Below are positions 6,785 through 6,826 of a stretch of 6,826 nucleotides of DNA, one piece after another. The stretch lies in NCBI GenBank assembly GCA_900772705.1, contig CAAGRQ010000074.1:1-6826 (forward strand). The letters are read 5' to 3'. Position numbers and translations under genes: made by a program. Under the pieces are notes generated by a model, which had not been told where the DNA came from, did no database searches, and was given only the letters and a program-made list of their open reading frames with translations. How positions within the stretch are numbered: position 1 is the stretch's first letter; every line of letters starts with the position of its first letter. The stretch comes from Clostridia bacterium (lineage in GTDB: Bacteria; Bacillota; Clostridia; Oscillospirales; Acutalibacteraceae).

Positions 6785-6826
6785 GTGGTGTTCTGGTCGC
6801 TTGGCAACGAGGCAGGCGGCGGCTGC
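6785..6826 (+). other. Fragment of a GH2 glycoside hydrolase (beta-galactosidase type) joined to ecfT
   Basis: The last 42 bases read VVFWSLGNEAGGGC in the + frame, in the same frame as ecfT and running off the window. WSLGNE followed by a small, Gly-rich segment is the hallmark of glycoside hydrolase family 2 beta-galactosidases, where the Glu of GNE is the acid/base catalyst (Glu461 region of E. coli LacZ). The stretch is about 69% G+C by hand count, well above the flanking operon. No start codon, RBS or N-terminal part of such an enzyme precedes it, so it is an internal fragment abutting ecfT with GTG at the join. This looks like a chimeric sequence end; a real insertion or deletion is the alternative. 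The peptide is short, but the motif is distinctive. Confidence 0.6.

Noticed and set aside
1..6826. CRISPR array, tRNA/rRNA, insertion sequence, phage genes or defence system
   Set aside because: No direct-repeat arrays, terminal inverted repeats, transposase or phage motifs, or RNA-gene signatures were seen; bases 165-6775 are continuous core genes.

Overview
The window is a compact, single-direction stretch of bacterial chromosome, most likely from a member of the Bacillota, class Clostridia (probably an uncultured gut or rumen relative of Ruminococcaceae/Oscillospiraceae). The basis is family-level: the Firmicutes-type ecfA1-ecfA2-ecfT module, Clostridia-like protein sequences, AT-rich intergenic DNA, Shine-Dalgarno-type starts and very tight gene packing. 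The species cannot be named from the sequence alone.

Layout. Bases 1-29 hold the last few codons of an upstream gene. A strong rho-independent terminator follows (48-77), then an A/T-only tract and a near-ideal sigma-A promoter (106-134). From there seven complete genes and one broken gene run on the + strand, with gaps of at most 19 nt or short overlaps: ruvC, ruvA, ruvB (Holliday-junction resolvasome), glmM (phosphoglucosamine mutase), a class I SAM-dependent methyltransferase of the RlmI/RlmK-like type, ecfA1 and ecfA2 (the two ATPases of an energy-coupling-factor vitamin/metal transporter), and the front half of ecfT (its membrane scaffold). No internal terminator or second promoter is evident, so the block looks like one transcription unit.

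Functionally the operon joins three housekeeping jobs. RuvA and RuvB migrate Holliday junctions and RuvC cuts them. GlmM makes glucosamine-1-phosphate for UDP-GlcNAc and peptidoglycan. EcfA1/A2/T form the shared energising module that would power separately encoded substrate-binding S components; no S component is present here. The methyltransferase has an unknown target.

The clear anomaly is the last ~50 bases. The ecfT frame hits an in-frame TAG at 6776-6778 in the middle of the protein. The same frame then reads a few more EcfT-like residues and switches to a GC-rich stretch encoding VVFWSLGNEAGGG, the acid/base-catalyst motif of glycoside hydrolase family 2 (beta-galactosidase type). This is most simply a chimeric or low-quality sequence end, less likely a real rearrangement. 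No previously undescribed system was found; the rest of the window is conserved core genome.
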